A stretch of DNA of 64,000 bases, from the NCBI GenBank assembly GCA_025055255.1, contig JANWYI010000003.1, positions 24,609-88,608 of the forward strand, read 5' to 3'. Made by a program: the position numbers and the translations under genes. Shown here piece after piece: positions 40,470 to 50,747 of this stretch (position 1 is the first letter of the stretch; every line of letters begins with the position of its first letter). This DNA comes from Anaerolineae bacterium (GTDB taxonomy: Bacteria; Chloroflexota; Anaerolineae; Aggregatilineales; UBA2796). Under the pieces are notes generated by a model that was not told the origin of the DNA, did no database searches, and saw nothing but the letters and a program-made list of their open reading frames with translations.

Positions 40470-41438
40470 GTGCGCGGACTATACTTTGACGGCGCGCTCC
40501 AATTGCGCCACGATTTGCCAGAGCCGCAGCTGCGCGCTGATGAGGCGCTCATCGGACTGCGCTTAGCGGGTATCTGTCACACTGACCTAGAGTTGACGCG
40601 CGGCTACATGGGCTTCACAGGCGTGCTGGGACACGAGTTTGTAGGCGAACTGTTGACAGATCATGGCAGTTTTGCAGCTGGCACGCGCGTAGTCGGCGAG
40701 ATTAACGTTGCCTGCGGCGTCTGTGACTTTTGTGGCGCTGATGTGCCGAGCCAGTGTCGGAATCGCGTCACGCTAGGCATAGATCGCTATGATGGCGTCT
40801 TTGCCGAGCGCTTTCGGTTGCCTGTGCGCAACTTATATGCAGTGCCAGAGACAGTCAGCGACGAAGCGGCTGTATTTGTCGAGCCGTTAGCAGCAGCGCT
40901 GCAGATTCCTGCTCTTGCGCCGATCTCGCCTTCTGAGCGCGTGGTCGTTATCGGCGCAGGCAAGCTAGGTTTGCTTGTAGCTCAGGTATTGCGGCTGCTG
41001 GGCTGTGAGCTGATCGTGGTGGCGCGGCAAGTGCGTCCGATCAGCCTGCTGGAAAAGTGGCGCATATCCTATGTGGACGCGCGGCGCACAGATTGGCTAG
41101 ATCGGATCGGACGTAAGAGCGCGCACGTTGTGGTGGATTGCACGGGCAACGCAGAAGGCTTTGCTCACGCGCTTGAGGTTGTCCGTCCGCGCGGCACGAT
41201 TGTGCTGAAAAGCACTTATAGCAGCCTACCGAGCGCCAATTTGACGCGCGTCGTAGTAGATGAGGTCAAAGTGATAGGCAGTCGCTGCGGTCCGTTCGGC
41301 GCAGCGATTCGCCTGCTGGAAAATAAGCTGGTTGACGTTGATTCAATGATTGAGGCAGTCTATCCACTGGCAGATAGTCTTGCCGCTTTTGACCATGCCA
41401 GCAGCAGCGGCGTCCTGAAGGTGCTGCTGCATCCATGA
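40470..41438 (+). CDS. Zinc-binding medium-chain dehydrogenase
   Basis: 322 aa from a GTG start preceded by GGCAGGAC. Catalytic zinc: GICHTDLELTRGYMGF and GHEFVGE. Structural zinc cysteines: CGVCDFCGADVPSQC. NAD site VVVIGAGKLGLLVAQVL. It is a little short for the family and the N-terminal domain is compact. Substrate unknown. It is in the same transcript as the upstream 3-hydroxyacyl-CoA dehydrogenase gene and probably the formate-THF ligase gene. Confidence 0.85.
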   Translation: MRGLYFDGALQLRHDLPEPQLRADEALIGLRLAGICHTDLELTRGYMGFTGVLGHEFVGELLTDHGSFAAGTRVVGEINVACGVCDFCGADVPSQCRNRVTLGIDRYDGVFAERFRLPVRNLYAVPETVSDEAAVFVEPLAAALQIPALAPISPSERVVVIGAGKLGLLVAQVLRLLGCELIVVARQVRPISLLEKWRISYVDARRTDWLDRIGRKSAHVVVDCTGNAEGFAHALEVVRPRGTIVLKSTYSSLPSANLTRVVVDEVKVIGSRCGPFGAAIRLLENKLVDVDSMIEAVYPLADSLAAFDHASSSGVLKVLLHP

Positions 41439-41468
41439 ATAATAAATAGACAAAAAAGGAATTAGACT

Positions 41469-43169
41469 ATGCTTTCTGACCTTGCCATTGCACAGCGCGC
41501 CGCTCTGAAGCACATCCATGAGATCGCTGAGCAGATGGGCTTGGCGCCCGACGACCTCGACTTGTATGGCAGTCCTTACGTTGCCAAGTTGCGCCTTGAG
41601 GCGCTTGAGAAACTGAAAGATCGTCCTAATGGACGCTATGTTGACGTGACAGCGATCACGCCGACGCCACTCGGCGAAGGCAAGACGACCACAGCCGTCG
41701 GCTTAGCGCAGGCGATGAAACACATTGGCAAACGCGCTATTGTCACGCTGCGGCAGCCGTCACAAGGTCCAACTTTCGGCATCAAAGGCGGCGCTGCTGG
41801 CGGCGGCTACGCGCAAGTTGTGCCAATGGAGACGTTCAACCTGCACTTGACGGGCGACATTCACGCTGTCAGCGCCGCAAATAATCTCTTGGCTGCTATG
41901 CTGGACAATAAGCTGCTGCGCGGGAATCCGTTGCGCATTGACGTGGACAGCATCACTTGGAAGCGCGTTGTGGACGTGAACGACCGCGCGCTGCGGCGCG
42001 TCATCGTCGGCTTAGGCGGCAAGCAGGAAGGTGGCGTGATCCGTGAGACAGGCTTTGACATCGCCGTTGCCAGCGAAGTCATGGCAATTCTCGCTTTGAC
42101 GACGTCGCTGCGCGACATGCGCGAGCGCCTCGGACGGATCGTGGTCGCTTTCACGGAAGATAAGCAGCCTGTCACAGCTGAGCAAATCGGTGCGGCTGGC
42201 GCCATGGCTGTGCTGCTGAAAGAGGCAATTCGTCCAAACCTGCTGCAGACGCTTGAGAACACGCCAGCTATTGTCCATGCCGGACCGTTCGCCAACATTG
42301 CACATGGCAGCAGCAGCATCCTCGCTGACCAGTTCGCCATCAAGTGCGCCGATTACGTCATCACGGAAAGCGGCTTTGGCGCGGATATCGGCGCGGAGAA
42401 GTTTTTCAACATCAAATGCCGTTACAGCGGTCTCACGCCGAATGCGGCTGTGTTAGTGGTGACTGTGCGCGCGCTCAAAGCGCACAGCGGACGCTACCGC
42501 ATTGTAGCAGGCAAACCATTGCCACCTGAGCTGCTAGAGCGTAACGTGGCAGATGTTGAGGCAGGCGCGGCAAACTTGATCAAGCAGCTTGAGAATGTGC
42601 GCTTACACGGCGTGACGCCTGTGGTGGCGATCAACGTCTTCGAGAGCGATCATCCTGATGAGCTTGAGGCAATTCGGCGCATCGCAATCGAGAGCGGCGC
42701 GCTTGGCGCAGCGATGTGTCGCCATTTTACACAAGGCGGACGCGGCGCAATCGAACTGGCTGAGATGGTCGTGCATGCTGCCGAGATGCCCAGTCAATTC
42801 CGCTTTCTCTACGAACTAGAGCAGCCGATCAAGGCGAAGATTGAGATCATTGCCAAGAAAATCTATGGCGCAGCGAATGTGAGCTACGAGCCGCTCGCCG
42901 AGAGGCAAATTGCTATGTATGAGCGCGCAGGCTTGGGCAATTTGCCAATTTGCATGGCAAAGACGCACTTGAGCCTGAGCCACGATCCGAACTTGCGCGG
43001 CGCGCCGCGCGGCTTCACTTTGCCAATCCGCGAAGTGCGCGCCAGCGTTGGCGCAGGCTTCATCTATCCAATCTGTGGCGAAATGCACACCATGCCCGGC
43101 TTGCCAGAGCATCCTGCAGCTGAAAAAGTGGACATTGACGCCGACGGCAACGTTGTCGGTCTGTTCTGA
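41469..43169 (+). CDS. fhs: Formate-tetrahydrofolate ligase
   Basis: 566 aa, normal size. P-loop TPTPLGEGKTTTAVGLAQ at about residues 61-78, RQPSQGPTFGIKGGAAGGGY and TEDKQPVTAEQIGAAGAMAVLLKEA are all signature segments. Joins formate and THF with ATP to 10-formyl-THF, supplying C1 units. AAAAGGAATTAG precedes the ATG. It ends at a strong terminator. Confidence 0.97.
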   Translation: MLSDLAIAQRAALKHIHEIAEQMGLAPDDLDLYGSPYVAKLRLEALEKLKDRPNGRYVDVTAITPTPLGEGKTTTAVGLAQAMKHIGKRAIVTLRQPSQGPTFGIKGGAAGGGYAQVVPMETFNLHLTGDIHAVSAANNLLAAMLDNKLLRGNPLRIDVDSITWKRVVDVNDRALRRVIVGLGGKQEGGVIRETGFDIAVASEVMAILALTTSLRDMRERLGRIVVAFTEDKQPVTAEQIGAAGAMAVLLKEAIRPNLLQTLENTPAIVHAGPFANIAHGSSSILADQFAIKCADYVITESGFGADIGAEKFFNIKCRYSGLTPNAAVLVVTVRALKAHSGRYRIVAGKPLPPELLERNVADVEAGAANLIKQLENVRLHGVTPVVAINVFESDHPDELEAIRRIAIESGALGAAMCRHFTQGGRGAIELAEMVVHAAEMPSQFRFLYELEQPIKAKIEIIAKKIYGAANVSYEPLAERQIAMYERAGLGNLPICMAKTHLSLSHDPNLRGAPRGFTLPIREVRASVGAGFIYPICGEMHTMPGLPEHPAAEKVDIDADGNVVGLF

Positions 43170-43178
43170 ACATGCACA

Positions 43179-43211
43179 CGGCGCGCTCTACTCAGGGCGC
43201 GCCGATTTTTT
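43179..43211 (+). terminator. Rho-independent terminator of fhs
   Basis: Perfect 8-base GC stem CGGCGCGC / GCGCGCCG with a 10-base loop, then A and six T. The T-run touches the -35 of the next gene's promoter. Confidence 0.88.
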
Positions 43212-43238
43212 GCAGCGCTGCCTTGCGCAAGCTACAAT
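43210..43238 (+). promoter_or_regulatory. Promoter of the Thr/Pro-rich lipoprotein gene
   Basis: TTGCAG, 17 bases, TACAAT; about 62 bases before the first base of the ATG. Its -35 overlaps the fhs terminator T-run. Confidence 0.6.
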
Positions 43239-43306
43239 TTGCGCAGGTTTTGTGAGAGCAGAGATTATTTTTCGTTAATCTTGTCTTAACATTGAAAGGA
43301 AGTGCC

Positions 43307-45877
43307 ATGCGACGGCATACGCTGTACCTTTTGTTTGGCGTCTTCTTGTTCATGGCAAGCTGTGCTCCTGCGCCTGAGCCGACGCCGACTCGCACCAGCA
43401 CTGCAACCGCCACCAACACGCCCGACGCAACTGAACGCGCCATAGCCGCGCGCAATGCCACTCAAACTGTGATCGCGCAGCAGAACGCAATTGCTACAAA
43501 TATTGCTGCTACTCAGTTTGCCATCAATCCGCCAACTGCCACGCCGACTGATACTGAGACGCCTACAGCTACGCCGACCGACACGCCAACTAGCACGCCG
43601 ACTTTCACACCTACGCATACTCCAACGCCCACCTTCACGCCGACCGCTACACCAAGCGCCACGCACACGCCAACTGCCACCAACACGCCGACTGCTACGA
43701 ACACAGCCACTGCCACGAACACAGCTACCGCGACCAACACAGCGACTGCCACGCCCACGCCTAACCTGCAAGCGACTGCTGAGGCATTGGCTGGAGAAAT
43801 TGCTCAGGCGACGCTTGGCGCTCAACCGACGGCTACGCCCATCGTAGTGACTGTCGTGGTGACCGCGCCGCCTGAAGGTACGCCGATCATTGCGCCTGTT
43901 GTGCCGCCTGACCTGCCGCTCACGCTGACTGCAATCGCCAATTTCGAGCTGACGCGCCGCGCCTTTGAACAGACAGCTACTGCTGTGCGCGCTATCACGC
44001 TCACGCCGACTGCCACGCCAACGGCAACGCTCACAGCAACGGCGACAGATACTGCCACTGCCACGCGCACGCCTTCAGCAACGTCAACGGCTACTGCCAC
44101 CAACACAAGCACGGCAACAGCTACCAACACGGCTACACCAACGGCAACTCACACGCCTGATGCTACGCAGACCTTTGAGGCAGTTCTCAGCGCCTCACAG
44201 ACTGCCCGCGCCGCTCAGCGTACGCTTGAGGCGATCATCGCTGCCACTGATCTCGCTCTCACACCTACGGCAACTTCCACAGCAACGGCGACTGACACTG
44301 CCACGGCTACGGCAACCTTGACGCCGAGCGCCACACGCACGCCCACAGCGACCTTCACACCATCTCTCACGCCAACTTTCACGCCGACTCGCACGCCGAC
44401 TGCCACGCTGACAGCAACTTTCACGGCGACCGCAACAGATACTGCCACAGCCACGCTCACGCCTTCGGCGACCGCAACGGCGACCGCGACCAGCACCAAC
44501 ACGCCGACTGCCACACCTACAGCGACATTAACGGCGACGCATACGCCTAATGCTACGCAGACCTTTGAGGCAGTTCTCAGCGCCTCGCAGACTGCCCGCG
44601 CTGATCAGCGCACGCTTGAGGCGATCATCGCCGCCACTGATCTCGCTCTCACGCCTACGGCGACTTTCACGGCAACGGCAACAGCGACCGCGACTGACAC
44701 AGCGACTTTCACGCCAACAGCGACCTTCACAGCAACTGCCACGCGCACGCCCACAGCGACTTTCACTGCTAGTCCGACGCGCACGCCGACGTTAACTCGT
44801 ACGCCGACTCTGACGCGCACGCCGACGCGCACGCGCACCATCACGCCGACGCGCACTGCCAGTCCGACGCGCACACCAACTGCCACGCCAAATCTGACAC
44901 AAACTCGCGCCGCTCAGCTTGAGCGGACTGCCACACAAGTCGCCTTTGACGCTGAGATCGCGCCGTTCTTCCGCGAGGCGCGCCTGATTTTCGAAGAATC
45001 AGTCATCCGCTTGCCGCACAACGTCGGCGATGGCTTTATCAGCTCGCAGGAGCTGGTCTGCACGCCGAACTTCATCCTGAGCGCGCGTTTTTACACGCCG
45101 TATGATGACTTTGCATGGTCGCATGGCATCATTTTCCGTCGCACACGCGATCAGCAGTTCCGCTTGACGTTCAGTCAAGAAGGACAGTATGAGCTATCGC
45201 GCTTCTTCCGTCCGCAGCCTGATGCTCAGTTCACTTTTGAAGTCCTTGAGCGCAGCGCCATTCCCGGCGGCGTCAACCGTCGGCGCGACTCGTTCAACGA
45301 CGTGCTGTTGGTTGCGCGCGGCGAGTTAGCGCTCTTCTATTTCAACAATCGCTTCATCGCTCAGCTGAATATCTCGCGCTTCCAAGAGGCAGGCTGCATC
45401 GAAGTTGCCACAGGTGTTTACGTCAACACTGAGCGTGACGGCTTCGCCACCTTTGTTGAGAACGTCAAGGTCTGGCGGCTGCCTTTCACGCCTGAGCTGA
45501 CGCGCACCTTCGAGGCTGCTGTTGCCGCCACGCTGACTGCCCTGCCCTTCGAGCGACAGGTCGCTACAGCTGTAGCTGGCACGCTCACACCATCTGCCAC
45601 ACACACGCCGACATCAACGCCGACACGCACGCCGACCGCGACTTTCACAGCCACGGCTACGCACACGCCGACCTTGACGCCGACACGCACGCCGACTGCT
45701 ACGTTTACGCCGACTCATACAGCGACCAACACGGCAACTTTCACGGCTACGCACACACCAACTTTGACGCCGACGCGCACGCCGTCTGCCACGTTCACAG
45801 CAACGGCGACCAACACAGTGACTTTCACAGCAACGGCTACGCACACGCCGACATCAACGCCGACTGCTACACCTTGA
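43307..45877 (+). CDS. Thr/Pro-repeat lipoprotein with an embedded globular domain
   Basis: 856 aa from an ATG with AAAGGAA 6 bases upstream. A signal peptide ends in the lipobox FMAS-C (Cys19), so it is likely lipid-anchored. Three long tracts of TPTAT/TNTATAT-type repeats flank helical inserts; the insert [18 protein letters not shown] appears twice, about 390 bases apart (near 44160 and 44550), almost identical in DNA. One globular domain (about residues 540-735; [14 protein letters not shown] to [12 protein letters not shown]) resembles a concanavalin-type beta sandwich. Last third is again Thr/Pro repeats. The role is unknown; surface stalk with a ligand-binding domain is the best reading. 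Confidence 0.8.
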   Translation: MRRHTLYLLFGVFLFMASCAPAPEPTPTRTSTATATNTPDATERAIAARNATQTVIAQQNAIATNIAATQFAINPPTATPTDTETPTATPTDTPTSTPTFTPTHTPTPTFTPTATPSATHTPTATNTPTATNTATATNTATATNTATATPTPNLQATAEALAGEIAQATLGAQPTATPIVVTVVVTAPPEGTPIIAPVVPPDLPLTLTAIANFELTRRAFEQTATAVRAITLTPTATPTATLTATATDTATATRTPSATSTATATNTSTATATNTATPTATHTPDATQTFEAVLSASQTARAAQRTLEAIIAATDLALTPTATSTATATDTATATATLTPSATRTPTATFTPSLTPTFTPTRTPTATLTATFTATATDTATATLTPSATATATATSTNTPTATPTATLTATHTPNATQTFEAVLSASQTARADQRTLEAIIAATDLALTPTATFTATATATATDTATFTPTATFTATATRTPTATFTASPTRTPTLTRTPTLTRTPTRTRTITPTRTASPTRTPTATPNLTQTRAAQLERTATQVAFDAEIAPFFREARLIFEESVIRLPHNVGDGFISSQELVCTPNFILSARFYTPYDDFAWSHGIIFRRTRDQQFRLTFSQEGQYELSRFFRPQPDAQFTFEVLERSAIPGGVNRRRDSFNDVLLVARGELALFYFNNRFIAQLNISRFQEAGCIEVATGVYVNTERDGFATFVENVKVWRLPFTPELTRTFEAAVAATLTALPFERQVATAVAGTLTPSATHTPTSTPTRTPTATFTATATHTPTLTPTRTPTATFTPTHTATNTATFTATHTPTLTPTRTPSATFTATATNTVTFTATATHTPTSTPTATP
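43370..44920 (+). repeat. Thr/Pro-encoding low-complexity repeat tracts
   Basis: Short degenerate units built from ACG-CCG-ACT-type codons (Thr-Pro-Thr, Thr-Ala-Thr) repeat dozens of times; further tracts lie near 45590-45875. Coordinates are approximate and the tracts are interrupted by the helical inserts. They are coding, not CRISPR-like. Confidence 0.7.
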
Positions 45878-45882
45878 TCAGA

Positions 45883-45919
45883 AAAGGCAGAGATCGGCGC
45901 ACTGCTGATCTCTGCCTTT
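45883..45919 (+). terminator. Terminator after the lipoprotein gene
   Basis: Perfect 13-base stem AAAGGCAGAGATC / GATCTCTGCCTTT with an 11-base loop, 5 bases after the stop codon. The stem's own CCTTT end supplies the T-rich stretch. Confidence 0.8.
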
Positions 45920-45927
45920 CACAACCG

Positions 45928-45936
45928 TGCTATAAT
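45928..45936 (+). promoter_or_regulatory. Extended -10 promoter upstream of the O-antigen ligase-like gene
   Basis: TGC-TATAAT, a perfect extended -10, about 200 bases before the ATG. The leader between them (45943-46135) holds no gene or structure that I can support. Confidence 0.55.
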
Positions 45937-46135
45937 CGGCGTCCGTCAAGCCTCTAAGCATGACAATCACTTCACGGAGCAACCTTAGTGGCGCTGACTC
46001 GACGTTGCTGCATGACCACAGCTCACTAAGCTCATGAAACTACGTCACAGGCTGACTGTCTTTCAACCAAGCCGCTCACGCGCGAGGTATCTGTCTTGCT
46101 AGGCATTGTGCCAAACGCTGCACATAGGTGATCAC

Positions 46136-48454
46136 ATGCGAGAACGCACCAACTTGTTGGCATGGGCGCTGCTGATGCTTTTGAGCCTTTATCTCGCCTT
46201 CGTCGGGATAGCGGCGCCGATAGAGGTGCGCTTCAAGAACGTCGCGTTAGCGCTCGGCGCCATTGCACTAGCGGCATGGGCAGTAGCGCGTTGGCGCGGC
46301 AAGTGGGGCTGGCACAGCACGCCGCTTGACGGTCTAGCGTTGCTATGGCTTGCCGTTATCACTGTCTCGACTCTGGCGAACTTTGAGACGTGGCGACGTA
46401 GCGCCATTGGCATGTGGTACATCGGCATGTACATAGCGGTTTGGCTCGTGCTGTGGGATTGCATGGCGAACCGTGCGCTCTCGCGCAGCGCGCTCGTGGA
46501 CGCTTTGCTCATCAGTAGCCTTGTGACGCTTTTCCATGCTTTGCGTGAAATAGTCGAGTTTATCTCTGAGGCACTTCAAGCCCTTGCTGAAGGCTTGATG
46601 TTGCCTGCGCTGCCGCGTCCTGTTGCCAATCTTGGCAACGCCAACTTGCTGGCTGCTTACTTGATCTTGATCATCCCGCTCAGCGCCGCGCGCTGGCTGA
46701 CCGTGCAGCGAGGCTGGCAACGCCTCGCTTTGAGCGCCCATTTCAGCCTAGCGCTGATTGTGCTGCTCTTGACGTACAGCCGCAGTCACTGGCTTGGCAT
46801 TGCTGTGGCAGGCGCGCTCTTCGCCCTTCTGCTGCTCGCTCATGCTAAAGCGTTCAACTTGAGCGCGCCGCACAGAGCATGGCAGAGGCTCTCAGAGCGC
46901 GCTAAAGTGCTGATCGGCACACTCAGCCTAGCAGGTCTGGTAATAGTGAGCGCTTTAATTGCTTTCGGCGTGCGCTCACTCAGCGATCCGAGCCGCACGC
47001 TCGACCTGCGCACTTACATTTACGATGTCGCTTGGCAAGTTTTTGAGGAGCAGCCGCTCACTGGCAACGGATTGTTCACCTTTGGCAGTCAGTTGGCACG
47101 TCTTAGCTCAGTGCCGCCGCGCCAAATCCACGCGCATGCGCACAGCGCCTTCTTCAATATCGCTGCTGAGCTAGGCGCGCTCGGACTGTTTGCTTTTGCA
47201 CTTAGCTTAATTGTCTTGTTGATGAGCCTGCGCAGACAGTGGCAAACGCTACAGGGCGAGCAACGCCTGCTGATGATTGGCGCCTCAGCAGCGTTAAGCG
47301 CCTCTTTCGTCAGTCACCTGACCGATTTCACCATTTTTACAGTCCTCATCGCGCTCATGACGCTCGTTAACGTCCTCGTGGCACTTTTTCCTGCGCAGCC
47401 TGCGCGCCTGAGCGCTTGGCGCGCGCGTTTGAACAGTGTCGGCGTACTCGCTCTCGTGTTAGCGCTCTACGTCAGCGGCATATGGAGCAACGTTGCAAAT
47501 GGCGAGTATCTCGCCGCGCTGCAGACAGGCGTTGGCGAGGATGACTGGCAGGCGAGCCGCGTTCATTTTGAGCGCGCTATTGCCCTTGATCCACAGCTTT
47601 CGCTCTACTATTTCTACTATGGTCACGTCTTAGGCGTGGCAGCTGCTAGAGGCGAGATCGCGCCGCAGCCAGCTATTGAAGCCTACCAGACATTCGTGCG
47701 CCAAGAGCCGAACTATGCGGCTGCATGGGCAAACTTAGCGGCGCTACACTGGCAGGCAGGCAACCAAGGCGCCGCGTTGAGCGCCATGCAGCGCGCCGCA
47801 GAGATGGCGTCACAGTCTTGGCTGTTTCACTTTGCGCTCGGCACATACTATGAGCAGCTCAACGATCAAGAAGCGGCGCGCCGCGCCTTTGAGCGCGCCC
47901 TGACTGCGCAACCTTCCGCTGCGCTCTATCCTGCTTGGCAAGAGACGCCGCTGCGCCGCGAATTGGCTCAGTCAACCGAGATTCCGCCTTCCATTGACGC
48001 GGTCGCGCGTTTGCTGCGCAACAGAGACTTGCCTGCGGCTGAGTCGCTTTGGCGGCGCGTGCGCTGGACTGAGCGCGCTGCATTGCTCTTCCTGATTGAC
48101 GCTGTGATTGCTCTTGAGCGCGGCGACATAGCCCAAGCTGAGCGCGCATGCCGCCAAGTTGAGCGTATCCCGCCTGATGATGCTGCGCGCGAGAGTTGGC
48201 ATTGGCTGTGCCGTGCCTATCTAGCTCATCTGCACGGCGACGCTCAAGGCTATGCTGAGGCGCGCCGCGCGCTTGATAGCTACACACAACATCCGTTCGA
48301 TAGTCCCATGGACAAGCTGGTCTCGCCAATCGGCTACAGTCTTTTCTTGCGCATCGGCATTTCTCAGTATCTCTTGCCGCAGGTGTACAATCCGCCTTTG
48401 CCGCCGAGCTTTTACGCGCTCTACGACCACTTAAAGGCGTTCACAGCAAGGTAA
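46136..48454 (+). CDS. O-antigen ligase/Wzy-type polymerase with C-terminal TPR
   Basis: 772 aa. About twelve membrane helices in residues 1-450, with the WaaL/Wzy loop TYIYDVAWQVFEEQPLTGNGLFTFGSQ-like region and HAHSAFFNIAAELGALG, the conserved His segment of the O-antigen ligase family. Residues 470-640 contain TPR hairpins (ARVHFERAIALDPQLSLYYF, AWANLAALHWQAGNQGAALSAMQRAAEMA), followed by further helical repeats. This membrane-plus-TPR layout is common in bacterial glycan polymerases. It is followed 6 bases later by a GT39-type glycosyltransferase gene. Confidence 0.85.
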   Translation: MRERTNLLAWALLMLLSLYLAFVGIAAPIEVRFKNVALALGAIALAAWAVARWRGKWGWHSTPLDGLALLWLAVITVSTLANFETWRRSAIGMWYIGMYIAVWLVLWDCMANRALSRSALVDALLISSLVTLFHALREIVEFISEALQALAEGLMLPALPRPVANLGNANLLAAYLILIIPLSAARWLTVQRGWQRLALSAHFSLALIVLLLTYSRSHWLGIAVAGALFALLLLAHAKAFNLSAPHRAWQRLSERAKVLIGTLSLAGLVIVSALIAFGVRSLSDPSRTLDLRTYIYDVAWQVFEEQPLTGNGLFTFGSQLARLSSVPPRQIHAHAHSAFFNIAAELGALGLFAFALSLIVLLMSLRRQWQTLQGEQRLLMIGASAALSASFVSHLTDFTIFTVLIALMTLVNVLVALFPAQPARLSAWRARLNSVGVLALVLALYVSGIWSNVANGEYLAALQTGVGEDDWQASRVHFERAIALDPQLSLYYFYYGHVLGVAAARGEIAPQPAIEAYQTFVRQEPNYAAAWANLAALHWQAGNQGAALSAMQRAAEMASQSWLFHFALGTYYEQLNDQEAARRAFERALTAQPSAALYPAWQETPLRRELAQSTEIPPSIDAVARLLRNRDLPAAESLWRRVRWTERAALLFLIDAVIALERGDIAQAERACRQVERIPPDDAARESWHWLCRAYLAHLHGDAQGYAEARRALDSYTQHPFDSPMDKLVSPIGYSLFLRIGISQYLLPQVYNPPLPPSFYALYDHLKAFTAR

Positions 48455-48460
48455 ATTGCC

Positions 48461-49954
48461 ATGCCACGCCGTCAACGTCAGCCGTTACATCTGTTGCTCA
48501 GCCTGCTGATCATCGGCGCATGGCTGCGCGTCTACGGACTGAGCGTTCACAGCTTGTGGTTTGATGAGGTGTTCTCGCAGCGCGTAGTCAGCCTGTTCGA
48601 TGCTTTGGCGTTGTTTCAAAACGGCGTAGCAGGCGATGTCCATCCGCCGCTGTATTTTGCGCTCTTATGGCTCTGGGTACAGCTGACAGGCGAGAGCGTC
48701 GTGGCGCTGCGAATGCTCTCAGTCTTGATCGCACTCTTGGCGTTGCCTGCTTGCTATCACTTGGCGCGCTTGCTCTTCAATCGGCGCGCTGCACTCTTGG
48801 CTCTGATTTTGGCTACCTTTGCGCCTTACCAGGTCTACTACGCACAAGAGACGCGCCAATATGCGCTCAGCTTCACAGCACTGGCATGGGCAGGCGTCGG
48901 CTTGGCGGCGATGTGGCGCGGCAAACGTTACGGCAGGCTGCTTTACGTTGTCGGCGCGACGATCAGCCTGTACACACACTACATCTGTGGCTTGACCATA
49001 GCAGCGCTGCACTTGTGGTTGCTTGGCTACTCACCAATGCGTGCCAAATGGCGGCAATGGCTCAGCGCAGATGTCCTGATTGCTCTGCTCTACTTGCCAC
49101 AAGTCTTCACGTTTCTTAGTCAGACCAGTGCTGTCTTCGAAGGCTTCTGGATTCGTCCGCCTAGTCCTTTAGCGCCTGTTTTTTCAGTCGGCTTTTTGAT
49201 CTTTGCCATCACTTTGCCTGAGGCGCTGATTCCGCTAGGCGTGGTGGCAGTCTGGCTGCTTCTGGCAGTCAATGCGCTAGACATGCGCCGTCTGAGACAA
49301 GCTGAGGTGCGCGCTGCGTGGCTTTTTTGCCTTGTCGCTGTGTTTGGCACGCTAATTAGCGCGTTGATCATCTCGATCCGTGCGCCAATCTACTCAGAGC
49401 GCTCGTTCGGCATGGTGGCGCCGTTTATCGTGGTGGCTTTGGCAGGCGGCGTCGCGTGTGCGCCGCACCGCTCGCCTGCGCGCTTGCTCTACGCCGCCCT
49501 GATCGTCACCTGCACAGGCGGCTTAGTCGCGCATTACACGCCACCAGACCTGCTGCGTCCGCCGTTTCGCCAAATCGCGGCTGACCTGCGCGCTTTACCT
49601 GACTCTGAGCGTGTTCCAATCCTCTACCTGCACGACGGCGCCTACCTGCCCATGACTTACTACGCACCTGATCTGATGGCGAATGCACGGCTCGTCTTCA
49701 CTGAGGCGCGCAGTTGGCTCTATCCGCGTACGTGGGAACTGTTGGGCATTCAGCGCTACAGTCGTGCTGAGATTGCTGCATGGTTAGCCAACTATCAAGG
49801 TACATTGCGTGTGGTGTATTACGGCGGCACGTTGCCCGAAGAAGAGGCAACGTTGCGCGCGCTCTTGGCGCGCTGTCCTGCTCAACGCGAGCTGGACTAT
49901 CTGCCATTCGTCATCCTCTACGAGGTGCATTGCGATGTTCGATCTGACAGCTAA
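48461..49954 (+). CDS. GT39/ArnT-like membrane glycosyltransferase
   Basis: 497 aa with about ten membrane helices. SLWFDEVFSQR after the first helix carries the acidic pair typical of polyprenol-phosphate-sugar dependent transferases, and DVHPPLYF and FAPYQVYYAQETRQY are characteristic of the PMT/ArnT superfamily. A C-terminal soluble domain of about 110 residues faces outward. It transfers sugars from a lipid-linked donor to an envelope acceptor, unknown here. The next gene starts inside its last 20 bases. Confidence 0.85.
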   Translation: MPRRQRQPLHLLLSLLIIGAWLRVYGLSVHSLWFDEVFSQRVVSLFDALALFQNGVAGDVHPPLYFALLWLWVQLTGESVVALRMLSVLIALLALPACYHLARLLFNRRAALLALILATFAPYQVYYAQETRQYALSFTALAWAGVGLAAMWRGKRYGRLLYVVGATISLYTHYICGLTIAALHLWLLGYSPMRAKWRQWLSADVLIALLYLPQVFTFLSQTSAVFEGFWIRPPSPLAPVFSVGFLIFAITLPEALIPLGVVAVWLLLAVNALDMRRLRQAEVRAAWLFCLVAVFGTLISALIISIRAPIYSERSFGMVAPFIVVALAGGVACAPHRSPARLLYAALIVTCTGGLVAHYTPPDLLRPPFRQIAADLRALPDSERVPILYLHDGAYLPMTYYAPDLMANARLVFTEARSWLYPRTWELLGIQRYSRAEIAAWLANYQGTLRVVYYGGTLPEEEATLRALLARCPAQRELDYLPFVILYEVHCDVRSDS

Positions 49955-50747
49955 AGTGGCAGTGGTGACAGGCGGCACAGGCGCGCTCGGCGCTGCCTTT
50001 GTGCGCGGATTGGCTCAGGCAGGTGCGCACGTGGCAATTTTAGCGCGCCGCGCTGAGCCGTTGGCGGCATTGACCGCTGAACTACAAGCTGTTGGCAAGC
50101 AGGCGCTCGGCATCGCAGCCGACGTGCTTGATAAGGCACAATTGCACGCCGCAGCTGAGCAAATCATCGCGCATTTCGGTCGCGTGGACATCCTCGTGAA
50201 TGCAGCTGGTGGCAATCAGCCACAAGCGACTGTGACGCCGAACGAGCGGACATTCTTCGACCTGCCTGCTGAGGCGTTGACGCACGTCTTGAACCTGAAC
50301 TGGCTTGGCAGCGTGCTTGCAGCGCAAGTTTTCGGTCAGTACATGGCGGCGCAAGGCAGCGGCGCGATCATCAACATCTCATCTATGGCGGCTTTCACGC
50401 CATTGACGCGCGTAGTTGCTTACGCCAGCGCTAAAGCTGCGCTCAATAACTTCACGCAATGGTTAGCCGTCTACATGGCACGTGAGCACAGTCCAAATAT
50501 CCGTGTGAACGCGATTGCGCCGGGCTTTTTCTTGGGCGAGCAGAATCGCTTTCTGCTGATCGATCCTGAGAGCGGCGCATTGACTGAGCGTGGACAGCAA
50601 ATCATCGCGCACACGCCAATGGCGCGCTTTGGCACGCCCGAAGACCTGATTGGCACGCTCATCTGGCTTGCCAGCGATGCTGCGCGCTTTGTAACAGGCG
50701 TCGTTGTGCCTGTAGACGGCGGCTTCAGCGCCTACAGCGGCGTTTAA
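49935..50747 (+). CDS. SDR oxidoreductase, D-mannonate oxidoreductase-like
   Basis: 270 aa from an ATG inside the end of the preceding gene; a longer in-frame start would only read that gene in another frame. Rossmann motif TGGTGALGAAFVRGLA, NAAGG, Ser in NISSMAAF and the YASAK catalytic pair. The C-terminal segment LLIDPESGALTERG, IIAHTPMARFGTPEDL and PVDGGFSAYSGV closely follows SDR-type mannonate oxidoreductases (fructuronate reductases), so hexuronate catabolism is plausible. It converges on a Ser/Thr kinase gene with stops overlapping by 3 bases. Confidence 0.85.
   Translation: MFDLTAKVAVVTGGTGALGAAFVRGLAQAGAHVAILARRAEPLAALTAELQAVGKQALGIAADVLDKAQLHAAAEQIIAHFGRVDILVNAAGGNQPQATVTPNERTFFDLPAEALTHVLNLNWLGSVLAAQVFGQYMAAQGSGAIINISSMAAFTPLTRVVAYASAKAALNNFTQWLAVYMAREHSPNIRVNAIAPGFFLGEQNRFLLIDPESGALTERGQQIIAHTPMARFGTPEDLIGTLIWLASDAARFVTGVVVPVDGGFSAYSGV

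Noticed and set aside
43513..44886. Val/Gly-rich minus-strand frames opposite the Thr/Pro lipoprotein.
   Set aside because: Direct consequence of the Thr/Pro codon repeats read in reverse; no start signal.
43370..45875. Repeat tracts resembling a tandem-repeat or CRISPR-like array.
   Set aside because: Units are very short, degenerate and in frame in a secreted protein; no uniform repeat-spacer pattern.
45960..46037. 25-codon leader frame before the O-antigen ligase-like gene.
   Set aside because: No ribosome-binding site and no recognisable leader-peptide composition.
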